Shown in pieces: positions 1 through 8,420 of a stretch of DNA of 64,000 bases. Origin of the DNA: RH-AL1 sp964244495 (GTDB lineage: Bacteria > Pseudomonadota > Alphaproteobacteria > Rhizobiales > Beijerinckiaceae); contig CAXTIU010000009.1 in assembly GCA_964244495.1 (NCBI GenBank), positions 62,001 through 126,000 on the forward strand. Direction: 5' to 3'. Below the pieces are notes generated by a model, which saw only the letters and a program-made list of their open reading frames with translations, ran no database searches and had not been told where the DNA came from. Positions within the stretch are counted from its first letter, which is position 1. Each line of letters opens with the position of its first letter. The position numbers and the translations under genes were made by a program.

Positions 1-250
1 CCCCTTCGTCCCCCCGCCACGCGTCGTGGCCCGATCGCCGACATTCGAGTCGCGCCGCTCGGACCTGCGCCGGCGATGTCCTTGACTGTCAACGTGGGAT
101 TTTTTCACACAAACATCTGTAAACCCGCGTCGTTGCACTGTCACATGGAAAACACCCCCGCGCCAAACTTCCGTTATGCCGCTATTTATTGGGGCGAAAT
201 ATCGTTCGCCTTCGTTTATCCTTGCCTTCGGGTCCCGGGTTGAGGGTGTA
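1..250. other. Upstream region of the galactofuranose module
   Basis: No gene is visible here. Bases 82-250 are clearly more AT-rich than the rest of the window, with runs of T and A between about 100 and 125 and again between 170 and 230, as expected of a promoter region. A short perfect inverted repeat, TTGACTGTCAA, lies at 82-92 and could be an operator half. I could not place a convincing pair of -35 and -10 boxes with normal spacing, so no promoter is called. Confidence 0.4.
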
Positions 251-1426
251 ATGAACTTCAGAGTCGCTCAAACGCTGGTCGTCGGTGCCGGTTTTTCCGG
301 CGCGGTTCATGCCCGTTCGATTGCCGAGGCTGGTCATCGCGTTCTCGTCATCGACAAGCGGTCCCACATCGCCGGCAACGCTTTCGACGAGGTCGGGCCC
401 GAAGGCATCCTGGTGCACAGGTATGGTCCCCATCTCTTTCACACCGCCAATCAGCGCGTCCTCGACTGGGTCCGCCGCTTCGCCGACTGGGTCCCCTACA
501 AGCACCGTGTGAGGGCGGTTCTTCCCGGCGGAAGAACCGCGCCGATGCCCATCAACCTCGACACCGTCAACGAGGTGTTCGGCACGAGATTCGACAGCGC
601 CGCCGAGGTGGAGGCCCACCTGGCTCGCGTGTCCGTGTCTCGCGAGAAGCCGCGCAACGCCGCGGAACACCTGGAATCGCGCATCGGGACCGTGCTCACC
701 GACCTGTTCTTCCGGACCTACACGAAGAAGATGTGGGATCTCGACCTCGAGGAGATGGATGCCTCGGTCGTCAAGCGCCTGCCGCTCCGCTTCGATCGGG
801 AAGACACCTATTTCCCGACATCGGAATGCCAGATCCTCCCCGAGGGCGGCTATACCCGGCTGATCGGTCGCATCCTCGATCATCCCCTCATCGCGGTCTC
901 GTTGAACACGCCCTTCGATCACGCGATGACCCGGACCGCGTTGCACACGTTCCTTTCGATGCCGATCGACGAGTTCTTCGGCTTCAGCGAGGGAGAGCTG
1001 CCCTATCGTTCCATCCGGTTCCACGACCGTTGCGTCGACGAGGCCCATGTCGGAGAACCGTGGTCCGGCGTCGCCGACCGATGCAGCGTCCTGAACTTCA
1101 CGGACCGCGACATCTACACCCGGGAAACCGCGTGGCACCTCCTCCCGGGTCACGTGCTCCACGACAAGGGCAAGCGCCTTTTCACGCGCGAGGAGCCTTG
1201 CGACTACCGCCAGAACAACATGGAGCGGTTCTACCCCGTCAAGACCGCCGACAAGCACAACGACCGCCTCTACGCATCCTACGTCGAACTCGCCAGGGCA
1301 CAGCAGAACGTCACGTTCATCGGACGCTGTGGAACCTATCGCTACCTCGACATGGATCAGGTCATCAACCAAGCCCTGATGGGTGTCGAGGCGTGGTTGC
1401 GCAACAGGACGCTCGTGGCGGCCTAG
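251..1426 (+). CDS. glf: UDP-galactopyranose mutase
   Basis: This flavoenzyme interconverts UDP-galactopyranose and UDP-galactofuranose in the cytoplasm, supplying the donor for galactofuranose-containing glycans. The N-terminus has the FAD-binding Rossmann motif (VVGAGFSGAVHARSIAEAGH, then the acidic end VLVIDKR), followed by the family signature GPHLFHT near residue 60. The C-terminus has the conserved FIGRCGTYRYLDMDQ stretch. The open frame extends up to 176, but the ATG at 251 starts just before the FAD fold and gives 391 residues, the usual family length. Two glycosyltransferases follow on the same strand; the second resembles GlfT2 and would use the product. No galE-type epimerase is visible in the window, so UDP-galactose must come from elsewhere. 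Confidence 0.95.
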   Translation: MNFRVAQTLVVGAGFSGAVHARSIAEAGHRVLVIDKRSHIAGNAFDEVGPEGILVHRYGPHLFHTANQRVLDWVRRFADWVPYKHRVRAVLPGGRTAPMPINLDTVNEVFGTRFDSAAEVEAHLARVSVSREKPRNAAEHLESRIGTVLTDLFFRTYTKKMWDLDLEEMDASVVKRLPLRFDREDTYFPTSECQILPEGGYTRLIGRILDHPLIAVSLNTPFDHAMTRTALHTFLSMPIDEFFGFSEGELPYRSIRFHDRCVDEAHVGEPWSGVADRCSVLNFTDRDIYTRETAWHLLPGHVLHDKGKRLFTREEPCDYRQNNMERFYPVKTADKHNDRLYASYVELARAQQNVTFIGRCGTYRYLDMDQVINQALMGVEAWLRNRTLVAA

Positions 1427-1508
1427 GCCGCGCGATCGAAGCGGCGGAACGCCTCACGCGTCCCCGCCCGTCGTCGAACAACGTCGAGGAGCATTCCAGA
1501 GGCCGGTC

Positions 1509-3053
1509 ATGCTGTCATCGTCGCCGTTGATCGGCATGGCGTCGGAACGAATGCTGCCCGAGTTGAAGGACGACATCTTCGAGGGGGACGTCCGGCGCCT
1601 GCGCGAGGATGAACGGGGAGCGTCATGGTCGCCGGCGGCGGGATCGGCGCCGACGCTGATGTACGTCGGGGCGCGATCGGGCCTCGAAGCGCACATCGCG
1701 CAAGCGCGGCTGGCGGCGGCGACCATCGTCATCATCGAGCCCGATCCCGCGCGCAGGGGCGCGGTCGCCCGCTCGCTCGGCCGCTACGGCGAGGTCGTTT
1801 GCCTTGATCCCGCCGACACGCGAGCGATCGAGCGCCTCCTTCCCAGGGTCTCGTTCGTCCGCGTGAACGCCGAGCGTTTCCCCGAGATCTGGGCCTGGCT
1901 CGAAGGCGCCGATCTCGAATGGCTGTGCGGCACGTTCCGGAGCGCGGACATCGATCCATTGGCGGTTTACCGCCGCGCGTGCCGCGTCGCGCGTCGCTTC
2001 CACTTGCGGGACCTCGCGAACGGCCGCCGCCTTGTCACGGGCGCGATGAGGACGAGACCCGTCGAGGTTTCCGTCGTCGTTCCCGTCTACGACGTGGCCG
2101 GGCAGCTCGAGCAGTGCCTGAGTTCGCTCGTCCGGCAGACCATCGAGTCCGTCGAGATCGTGGTGGTGGATGACGGGTCACGCGATGCCACCGCCGCGAT
2201 CGCCACCGAGTTCGCGACGCGGTTCCCCGGTCGCCTGCGCCTGATCCATCAAGCGAACGGAGGCTGCGCCGCCGCGCGGTCGACGGGCCTGAGGGAAGCG
2301 AGGGGGGAGTTCGTCGGTTTCGTCGACGGCGACGACTGGGTGGAACCGACGATGTTCGAGACGCTTTTTCGCGCGGCCTGCCTCCACGACGTGGAGATCG
2401 CGCAGTGCGGGTACCGGGAGGTGTATGCCGACGGATCGGTGGTGACGCCCCCATCGGAAGGCGACCTGCGATTGTTGTGCGGCGAACAGCGCGTCGTCAC
2501 CCGCGCGATCGAACTGGCGGCGACCCGCCCGACCATCTGGCGCCGGCTCTACCGGCGCGAGTTCCTCAGCCGTCACAAGATCTCGTTTCCCGTCCATATC
2601 CGCAGCTTCGACGACACCGCCTTCCAGTTCGAAACCTTCGCGCGCGCGGCCCGCATCGTGTTGCTGCCCGAGATCGGGTACAACTATCGCCAGGGCCGCG
2701 CCGGCCAGGATATCGCCGCGAGGGACGAAAGGCTGTTCGCCTTCTTCGAGGTCTTCGAATGGCTGGACGCGAAGATGGTCGCCATCGCGGGCCCCTGTTC
2801 GGACAGGCAGATGCTCCGCGTCGAGCTGAATTGCCACGTATGGGCCCTGGAACGCATAGAACCCGGTATCCGGGACGCGTACAGGCACAGGGCCTTGCGT
2901 CAGCTCGCGCGTCGGCGCGCCCATCTTGGCCCTCTCGGGAGCATCGGTGTCGCGGCGAAGATGTACAGCAAGGCGAGGACGCTCATGCTGTCCGCCATCC
3001 TGTCGCATTTCCTGCCGTGGCTGCCCCGATCGACCATGGCGAGCCGGCCGTGA
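1509..3053 (+). CDS. GT2 glycosyltransferase with a degenerate N-terminal FkbM-like domain
   Basis: This is a probable cytoplasmic or membrane-associated sugar transferase of 514 residues. From about residue 173 it has a GT-A fold of family 2: VSVVVPVYDVAGQLEQCL, VVVDDGSRDAT, and the metal-binding DGDDWVEP near residue 275. The first 170 residues are not part of a normal GT2. They contain a YVGARSGLEAHIAQA then IIEPDP pattern and a later FVRVNAERFP...LEGADLE segment that resemble an FkbM-type methyltransferase fold with weak SAM motifs. I chose the ATG at 1509 because it leaves an 82-base gap after glf; later ATGs at 1536 and beyond are possible. Its place between glf and the GlfT2-like gene suggests work on the same glycan. 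The sugar it transfers is unknown. Confidence 0.8.
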   Translation: MLSSSPLIGMASERMLPELKDDIFEGDVRRLREDERGASWSPAAGSAPTLMYVGARSGLEAHIAQARLAAATIVIIEPDPARRGAVARSLGRYGEVVCLDPADTRAIERLLPRVSFVRVNAERFPEIWAWLEGADLEWLCGTFRSADIDPLAVYRRACRVARRFHLRDLANGRRLVTGAMRTRPVEVSVVVPVYDVAGQLEQCLSSLVRQTIESVEIVVVDDGSRDATAAIATEFATRFPGRLRLIHQANGGCAAARSTGLREARGEFVGFVDGDDWVEPTMFETLFRAACLHDVEIAQCGYREVYADGSVVTPPSEGDLRLLCGEQRVVTRAIELAATRPTIWRRLYRREFLSRHKISFPVHIRSFDDTAFQFETFARAARIVLLPEIGYNYRQGRAGQDIAARDERLFAFFEVFEWLDAKMVAIAGPCSDRQMLRVELNCHVWALERIEPGIRDAYRHRALRQLARRRAHLGPLGSIGVAAKMYSKARTLMLSAILSHFLPWLPRSTMASRP

Positions 3054-3126
3054 CGCCGCCGACCGGGCGCCTCGTGACGTGCCGCGCCGCCGCGAGGGTC
3101 GATCCCGGCGAAAGGGCCGGGGGTCC

Positions 3127-4992
3127 ATGACGAGCAGCCCGGGTGACGATGCCGAGCTTCTTGATGCCAAGACGCTCGACGCCAAGGTCCTTCAAGCGTT
3201 CGTCTTCGCCGACGAGGGGCGGGCCCACAAGCTCGGCCTCTACGCCCGGACGGTGGCGGGCGGTGTCCGTCTCGACCAGGGTTCCGGCCTCCGGGTGCCG
3301 GCCGGCGGCGTGGTCGACCTTTGCACGTTCTTCAACGCGTTCAGTCACAGGAAATGGCGCGAACAGACCGGCATCGAGGACATCGCCCTGCGCGTGTCCG
3401 GTGCCGGCACCGTCACGATCGTGGGGGCCCTTTACGTCGCCGAGGGCGCCGCGTGGCGGATCCTGCGGCGCGAGGTGACGCTGCGCGAGGCGCCCGAGGA
3501 CATTCCGCTGCCCCCGCTCTCGACCCTCGGCGGCGAGATGCTCGGCGTCCGCGTGCACGCGGGGGCCTCGGACGCCTGCCTGACCTCGGCCGCCTGGGTC
3601 ACGCGCAGCCCGCCGCGGCGCGACGTGAGCCTGGCGGCGGTGATCACGACGTTCGGCCGCGAACGCCTGGTGCGGCAGGCGATGGCCGACTTCGCCGACC
3701 ACGTCTGCGGCCGCACCCCCTTGGGATCGGTCGAACTCTACGTCATCGACAACGAGGGGACGCTGGACCCGACGCGATCGAAGACCCTCACCGTCATTCG
3801 CAACCCGAACCTCGGCGGCGCGGGAGGCTTCACGCGCGGTCTGCTGGAGGCGATCGACGCCGGGCGCTTCACCCACGCCCTGTTCATGGACGACGACGCG
3901 AGCTGCGAAGCCGAAAGCATCCGGCGCACCATCGCCCTCCTCGCCTACGCCACGGACCCCAAGGTCGCGGTGGCCGGGGCGATGCTGCTCGCCGACCGAC
4001 CGTGCGTCCAGCACGAGAAGGGCGCCAGGCTCGAACTGTCCGGAAGAGCCGAGCAGTGCTGGATCTCCAATCGGCACGGGAAGGACCTCTCCAAGCTGGA
4101 GGCGCTTTGCGGCAACGAGAGCGACGAGGATGTCAACTACGGCGGCTGGTGGTTCTTCGCCTTTCCGCTGGCGGCGGTGGAAAGGCTGCCGTTCCCTTTC
4201 TTCGTCAGGGGGGACGACGTCCACTTCAGCCTGTCCAACCCGTTCCGGATCGTCACGTTGAACGGCGTCGCCACCTGGTGCGACAGCTTCGGGACGAAGC
4301 TCGGCCCGGCGACCGAGTACCTGACCTACCGGGCCTGGCTGGCGCTGTCGCTCATGCACTGCACGCGCAAGGGGGCGCGACGCACGCTGACCCTCTGCCT
4401 GAACACGGCCGAGAGATGCGCGTACCGTTTCGACTATGCCACCATGGATGCCATCCTGGAGGGCGTCGACGACGTCATGCGCGGGCCGGACACGTTCACG
4501 CGGACGCCGGCTCCATTGCGGACGCTCGCGCGCCTGAGGTCTTCGACCAGCCGCGGCAAGCCGACGCTCGACGATCTCCTGAAGCTCGAGCCTCAGCGAT
4601 GGAGCGGGCGGGACCGGCTCAAGGCGCGGTCGCCGTTCGCCGGGCATCTCTTCCCCGCCCTGTCGCGACGCAGCGAGGGCGTTCGCCACGCCGCGATCGT
4701 CTGGGAATTGCGGCGCACGGGTTTGGGAGGCGCCGGAAAGGCCGTCTTCGGGAAAGGACTCGACCTCGGCGTCTTCACGCTCGATCGGTCGGCGCTGTTC
4801 GACGGCCTCCGCAGGATCGCCAAACGGCGTCTCCTGGTCTTCCGCATCGCGAGGGCACAGAGGCGCTACAAGCACTTCATCGCGCACAACGTCACGCGCT
4901 CGTACTGGGAGGCGCAGTTTCGCGGCGAGGGCGTCGACGGCGCGTCCGGCGACGCGGATCAACCGATCTACGACGCCCCGACCATCGCGTAG
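3127..4992 (+). CDS. GlfT2-like galactofuranosyltransferase
   Basis: This protein of 621 residues probably transfers galactofuranose from UDP-Galf to a growing surface glycan. An N-terminal beta-rich region (about 1-165) is followed by a GT-A domain with ITTFGRERLV, RNPNLGGAGGF near residue 228, the MDDDAS metal motif near residues 254-257, GGWWFFAFP near 338 and RGDDVHFS near 360. The spacing of the DDD motif and of the later acidic pair is close to that of mycobacterial GlfT2, where the equivalent residues bind metal and act as base. The C-terminal part (about 430-621) is mostly helical. The ATG at 3127 is preferred because the protein then begins shortly before the recognisable N-terminal domain. 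The 3' end overlaps the convergent queC by 25 bases. Neighbour glf supports the assignment. Confidence 0.85.
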   Translation: MTSSPGDDAELLDAKTLDAKVLQAFVFADEGRAHKLGLYARTVAGGVRLDQGSGLRVPAGGVVDLCTFFNAFSHRKWREQTGIEDIALRVSGAGTVTIVGALYVAEGAAWRILRREVTLREAPEDIPLPPLSTLGGEMLGVRVHAGASDACLTSAAWVTRSPPRRDVSLAAVITTFGRERLVRQAMADFADHVCGRTPLGSVELYVIDNEGTLDPTRSKTLTVIRNPNLGGAGGFTRGLLEAIDAGRFTHALFMDDDASCEAESIRRTIALLAYATDPKVAVAGAMLLADRPCVQHEKGARLELSGRAEQCWISNRHGKDLSKLEALCGNESDEDVNYGGWWFFAFPLAAVERLPFPFFVRGDDVHFSLSNPFRIVTLNGVATWCDSFGTKLGPATEYLTYRAWLALSLMHCTRKGARRTLTLCLNTAERCAYRFDYATMDAILEGVDDVMRGPDTFTRTPAPLRTLARLRSSTSRGKPTLDDLLKLEPQRWSGRDRLKARSPFAGHLFPALSRRSEGVRHAAIVWELRRTGLGGAGKAVFGKGLDLGVFTLDRSALFDGLRRIAKRRLLVFRIARAQRRYKHFIAHNVTRSYWEAQFRGEGVDGASGDADQPIYDAPTIA

Positions 4993-5690
4993 CCGGCCCA
5001 TCCCTGCGCGCGCAGGGCGCAGGCCGGGCAGGTGCCGCAGCCGTAGCCCCAGGGATGGCGGGTGCCGCGCTCGCCGAGGTAGCAGGTGTGGGTGTGCTCG
5101 ATCACCAGGTCGACGAGCGGGCGGCCGCCGAGCGCCCCGGCGAGCCCCCAGGTCGCCGCCTTGTCGAGCCACATCAGCGGCGTCTCGATCACGAAGCGGC
5201 TTTCCATGCCGAGGTTGAGGGCGACCTGCGTCGCCTTCACCGTGTCGTCGCGACAGTCGGGGTAGCCGGAATAATCCGTTTCGCACATGCCGCCCACGAT
5301 GTGCCGCAGCCCGCGTCGATGCGCGAGCGCGGCGGCGAAGGCGAGGAACAGCAGGTTGCGGCCGGGCACGAAGGTGTTGGGCAGGCCTTTGGCGTCGGCC
5401 TCGATCGCGATGTCGCGGGTCATCGCCGTGTCGGCGATGGCGCCGAGCGCGGCGAGGTCGATCGTGTGGTCGTCTCCGAGCCGATCCCGCCAAGCCGGGA
5501 AGCCCTCGTGCAACGCGGCGCGCAGCACCGGCCGCTGGTCCAGCTCGATGCGGTGGCGCTGGCCGTAGTCGAAGCCAAGCGTCTCGACGCGCTCGTGGCG
5601 TTCGAGCGCCCAGGCGAGGCAGGTCGTCGAGTCCTGGCCGCCCGAGAACAGGACGAGCGCGCCGCCGGGCTGGAGCCGCGGACGCGTCAC
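4968..5690 (-). CDS. queC: 7-cyano-7-deazaguanine synthase
   Basis: QueC converts 7-carboxy-7-deazaguanine, ammonia and ATP into preQ0 in queuosine synthesis. The N-terminus has the PP-loop ATP motif LVLFSGGQDSTTCLAWAL, the middle has GLPNTFVPGRNLLFL, and the C-terminus has the zinc site (a Cys in HTCYLG, then CGTCPAC). The frame continues far upstream, but the proper start is the GTG at 5690: its GTGA overlaps the TGA stop of nudC by four bases, so the two genes should be translationally coupled. The resulting 240 residues match the family. No other queuosine gene (queD, queE, queF, tgt) is in the window. The stop lies inside the end of the convergent glycosyltransferase gene. Confidence 0.95.
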   Translation of the reverse strand: MTRPRLQPGGALVLFSGGQDSTTCLAWALERHERVETLGFDYGQRHRIELDQRPVLRAALHEGFPAWRDRLGDDHTIDLAALGAIADTAMTRDIAIEADAKGLPNTFVPGRNLLFLAFAAALAHRRGLRHIVGGMCETDYSGYPDCRDDTVKATQVALNLGMESRFVIETPLMWLDKAATWGLAGALGGRPLVDLVIEHTHTCYLGERGTRHPWGYGCGTCPACALRAQGWAGYAMVGAS

Positions 5691-6742
5691 GCCCGCGTCC
5701 ACGCCTGCATCAGCAGGTTGGCGATGGCGAGCTTGGGCGGGCAGGTGAAACCCTCGGGATGCGTCTTGGTCAGCATCAGCTTGACGTCGTCGCGGGAGAA
5801 CCAGCGCGCGTCCTCCAGTTCGTTGGCGTCCACCGTCAGGTCGGTCGAGGTCGCCTCCGCCATGCAGCCCAGCATGAGCGAGGAGGGGAACGGCCAGGGC
5901 TGGGACGCGTGGTACGCGACGCGCCCGACCTCCAGCCCGGCCTCCTCCATGATCTCGCGGCGCACGGCATCCTCCAGCGTCTCGCCGACCTCCGCGAACC
6001 CGGCGAGGCAGGAGTACATGCCGGGCGGGAAGCGCGCCTGCCGGCCGAGCAGGCAACGCTCGCCCTCCGTCACGAGCATGATGACGACCGGCTCCACGCG
6101 CGGGAAATGGTGGCGCTTGCAACGGTCGCACTCGCGGCGCGACCCGCCGGCCGAGGCCCGGGTCGGCTCGCCGCAATTGCCGCAGAAGCCGTTGTGCTTG
6201 TGCCAGTGCAGCAGGCTCTTGGCCTGGCCCAGCGCCCCCACGATCTCCGGGGAAACGAGCCCCTGCACCGCGATGGTGCGAAGGTCGACGAAGGACAGGT
6301 CGCCGCGTTCCCGCACGTCGTCCGGGGTCGCCTCGATCAGGGAGGCGAACAGGGCATGCTCGCCCTGGCGGCCGAGGAACACGGTGTGGTGGGCCTCGCC
6401 GAGGCTTTCCGCCTCGGCGAAGGTGAAGACGGCGTCGTGGGTCCCTCCGTCGAGCTTGAGCGCCGGGATCTCGCCGACGAGGACGAGCACGCGCGATGTC
6501 CCGGCGGCGCGCAGGTCGGCGACGAAGCCCTCGTCCTCGCGCTGGTTCGACAGGCGGTCGAGCGTGTTGAGGGCGAAACCGGCGGCGTGCGAACGATCGA
6601 GCAAGGCTTGCGAACTCCGGGCGCGGGCGGGACGGCCGAACGTATCCCGTGGAGGTAGCGGCTGGAAGCACCGGCGTCCATCGACGAGCGTGGGAAAGGT
6701 GGCCGCCGCCCGGCGATCGGCGCTCGCCGCGGATGCGACCAT
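5687..6742 (-). CDS. nudC: NAD(+) diphosphatase / RNA-deNADding Nudix hydrolase NudC
   Basis: NudC hydrolyses NAD(H) to NMN(H) and AMP, and in E. coli also removes NAD caps from RNA. The protein has an N-terminal domain, a four-cysteine zinc ribbon (CGNCG then CDRCK, around residues 190-215), a canonical Nudix box (GFAEVGETLEDAVRREIMEE) and the NudC-specific SQPWPFPSS signature. With the ATG at 6742 it has 351 residues; the frame stays open to 7099, but that stretch lies inside the divergent transporter gene and has no family similarity. A start further downstream is possible. The stop codon overlaps the GTG of queC. The 130-base gap to the divergent MFS gene should hold both promoters. Confidence 0.93.
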   Translation of the reverse strand: MVASAASADRRAAATFPTLVDGRRCFQPLPPRDTFGRPARARSSQALLDRSHAAGFALNTLDRLSNQREDEGFVADLRAAGTSRVLVLVGEIPALKLDGGTHDAVFTFAEAESLGEAHHTVFLGRQGEHALFASLIEATPDDVRERGDLSFVDLRTIAVQGLVSPEIVGALGQAKSLLHWHKHNGFCGNCGEPTRASAGGSRRECDRCKRHHFPRVEPVVIMLVTEGERCLLGRQARFPPGMYSCLAGFAEVGETLEDAVRREIMEEAGLEVGRVAYHASQPWPFPSSLMLGCMAEATSTDLTVDANELEDARWFSRDDVKLMLTKTHPEGFTCPPKLAIANLLMQAWTRA

Positions 6743-6872
6743 CCGGCACTCGATACCGGACACCGGATACGATGTGATGTCGTCGACCTGGTTCAGGCAA
6801 CCTGGGTTATGCCATAGGATGGCGGCGACCCGCGTCATCACGGCTCCGGCACGACTTGTTTGAGGGACGCGC
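6743..6872. promoter_or_regulatory. Divergent promoter region nudC / MFS transporter
   Basis: This 130-base gap separates the two divergent genes. It contains a tandem repeat of ACCGGA near 6757-6768 and a second repeated element, ACCTGG, near 6789 and 6810, the latter within a small palindrome AACCTGGGTT. These are possible operator elements for the transporter. No clear -35/-10 pair was found. The ribosome-binding site GAGGGA lies seven bases before the ATG at 6873. Confidence 0.3.
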
Positions 6873-8150
6873 ATGACCCGGGACACCATCCACGATCCGG
6901 CGGAGGAAGCGCCGCTCGCGCTGCTGCGCCCGCATTGGCGCCTGGTGCTGGCCTGCTTCCTCGGCTGGTTCCTCGATGCCTTCGACCAGGTCGCGCTGCT
7001 CCTCGTCCTGCCCGAGATCGGCAAGCATTTCGGCGTCGGCCTCACCGCGATGGGCCTCGTCATCACCGCGCAGAGCGTCGGCCGCATCTTCGGCAACATC
7101 GGCTGGGGCTGGCTGGCCGACCGTTACGGGCGCAAGCTCACCTTCATGGCGAGCGTCATCTGGTTCGCCGCCTTCTCCGGCCTGTCCGGCCTCGCCTGGA
7201 GCTACGCCGCGCTCCTCGTCATCCAGTTCCTCTTCGGGATCGGCTTCGGCGGGGAATGGACGGCGTCGGCGTCGCTGCTCATGGAAAGCGTGCCGGACCG
7301 CGCCCGCTCGACCGCCTCCTCGCTGATGATGGCCGGCTACGAGTGCGGCTTCTTCGCCGCCGCCGGCATCGAGGCGTTGATCGTCCCCCATTACGGTTGG
7401 CGCGCGCTGTTCATCGTGGGCATCGCGCCGGCGGTGCTCGTCGCCTTCATCCGCGTCGGCGTCGCCGAGAGCCCCGTGTGGCTGCGCACCCAAAAGGAGC
7501 GGGCCGAGACGCGGCGGCGCGGCACCGTGCGCGAGGCGGCGGCGCGCCCCCGCTTCCGCATGGACCTGGCGGCCTGGCAGGCTTGCGGCTTCATGGCGGC
7601 GCTGCAGTTCCTGACCGCGTCGGTCTACGCGTTCTACCCGACCCTGCTGAAGACCGTGCACGGCTTCGACCCGCACAACGTGTTCGCCGCGATCGCCGCC
7701 TATTCCATCGGCTCGATCGGGGGCAAGCTGCTGTCCGGCTGGCTGGCGGCGCGCATCGGCGACCGTCCGACCATCCTCGGCTGCCTCCTCGTGACCTCGC
7801 TCGGCATCGTCCCCTTCGCCAGCGCCACGGCGCTGCCCCTGGTCGTTCTCACCGCGCTGGTCGTCGGCGGGTCGTCGAGCGGCCTGTTCGCCCTCGTGCC
7901 CTACTACCTGTCGCGGCGCTTCGCCAACGTCGTGCGCTCGTTCGGCATGGGCCTCGCCTACGCGGTCGCCGCCGGCGCGCAGGCGATCGCCACCTACGTG
8001 CTGCCGTTGACGGGGCGCGGCATCGGCCTGGCCGCGGCCATCGAGGTCTTCGTGCTCGGCAGCGCGATCGCCGCCGCCGCCGTCGTGTTCCGCCAGCCGC
8101 GCGACCTGCCGGGGCGCGACATGGGCGAGGTCGCGACGCTGTCGGTCTAG
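6873..8150 (+). CDS. MFS transporter, MHS/sialate-type
   Basis: This is an inner-membrane proton symporter of the major facilitator superfamily with 425 residues and about 12 predicted membrane segments. The loop between segments 2 and 3 has the family signature GWLADRYGRK near residue 85. Segment 4 has FGIGFGGEWTASA, typical of the metabolite:H+ symporter and sialic acid or lactate transporter branch. A basic cytoplasmic loop (LRTQKERAETRRRG) separates the two halves. The substrate cannot be read from the sequence; small organic acids are the usual ligands in this branch. A good ribosome-binding site (GAGGGA) supports the start. It is divergent from nudC and followed by the SRP RNA gene. Confidence 0.88.
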   Translation: MTRDTIHDPAEEAPLALLRPHWRLVLACFLGWFLDAFDQVALLLVLPEIGKHFGVGLTAMGLVITAQSVGRIFGNIGWGWLADRYGRKLTFMASVIWFAAFSGLSGLAWSYAALLVIQFLFGIGFGGEWTASASLLMESVPDRARSTASSLMMAGYECGFFAAAGIEALIVPHYGWRALFIVGIAPAVLVAFIRVGVAESPVWLRTQKERAETRRRGTVREAAARPRFRMDLAAWQACGFMAALQFLTASVYAFYPTLLKTVHGFDPHNVFAAIAAYSIGSIGGKLLSGWLAARIGDRPTILGCLLVTSLGIVPFASATALPLVVLTALVVGGSSSGLFALVPYYLSRRFANVVRSFGMGLAYAVAAGAQAIATYVLPLTGRGIGLAAAIEVFVLGSAIAAAAVVFRQPRDLPGRDMGEVATLSV

Positions 8151-8172
8151 CCAAGCGGCCTCGGCCGCGCCG

Positions 8173-8201
8173 TTGCGAAACGCGCCGCGATGGTCCAGAC
8201 T
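8173..8201 (+). promoter_or_regulatory. Candidate sigma-70 promoter of the SRP RNA
   Basis: TTGCGA at 8173-8178 (four of six matches to TTGACA) and CAGACT at 8196-8201 (three of six matches to TATAAT) are separated by 17 bases. Transcription would begin near 8207-8209, which coincides with the 5' end of the predicted SRP RNA stem. That agreement is the main support. Confidence 0.45.
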
Positions 8202-8205
8202 GCGC

Positions 8206-8303
8206 CCGGGAGGTTGGCGGTGGACGTTCCACTCGCCAACCGGGTCAGGTCCGGAAGGAAGCAGCCCTAACGAGACCGGGCGGGTCTCTGTCCAACCTCC
8301 CAC
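8206..8303 (+). ncRNA. ffs: Signal recognition particle RNA, 4.5S type
   Basis: The diagnostic domain IV core is present at 8241-8270: GGTCAGGTCCGGAAGGAAGC, followed by AGCCCTAA. This loop binds the Ffh protein. The molecule closes with a long terminal stem in which GGAGGTTGG (8209-8217) pairs with CCAACCTCC (8292-8300). The size of about 98 nt fits the short SRP RNA of Gram-negative bacteria, which has no Alu domain. It works with Ffh and FtsY in co-translational membrane targeting. Its position directly before dnaX is common in Alphaproteobacteria. The exact ends are estimated from the stem. Confidence 0.95.
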
Positions 8304-8420
8304 CCCGTTCCCTCGTCCTTGGTCAGGTACGGCGCTTCGTCAGGCGCGCGGTCGCGGGCGGCGGCGCGGTTCATCCGTACGCCCTTGACCCTCGGGCTGG
8401 CTCGGCACACACACCAGGGA

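Noticed and set aside
1418..1431. Perfect palindrome GCGGCCTAGGCCGC at the glf stop codon
   Set aside because: It has no loop or T-run, so it cannot be an ordinary terminator, and it spans the stop codon; in GC-rich DNA a chance palindrome of this composition is not surprising.
3321..6863. Plus-strand open frame of 1180 codons
   Set aside because: It overlaps the GlfT2-like gene out of frame and then lies antisense to queC and nudC; no motif of any family is seen in its translation.
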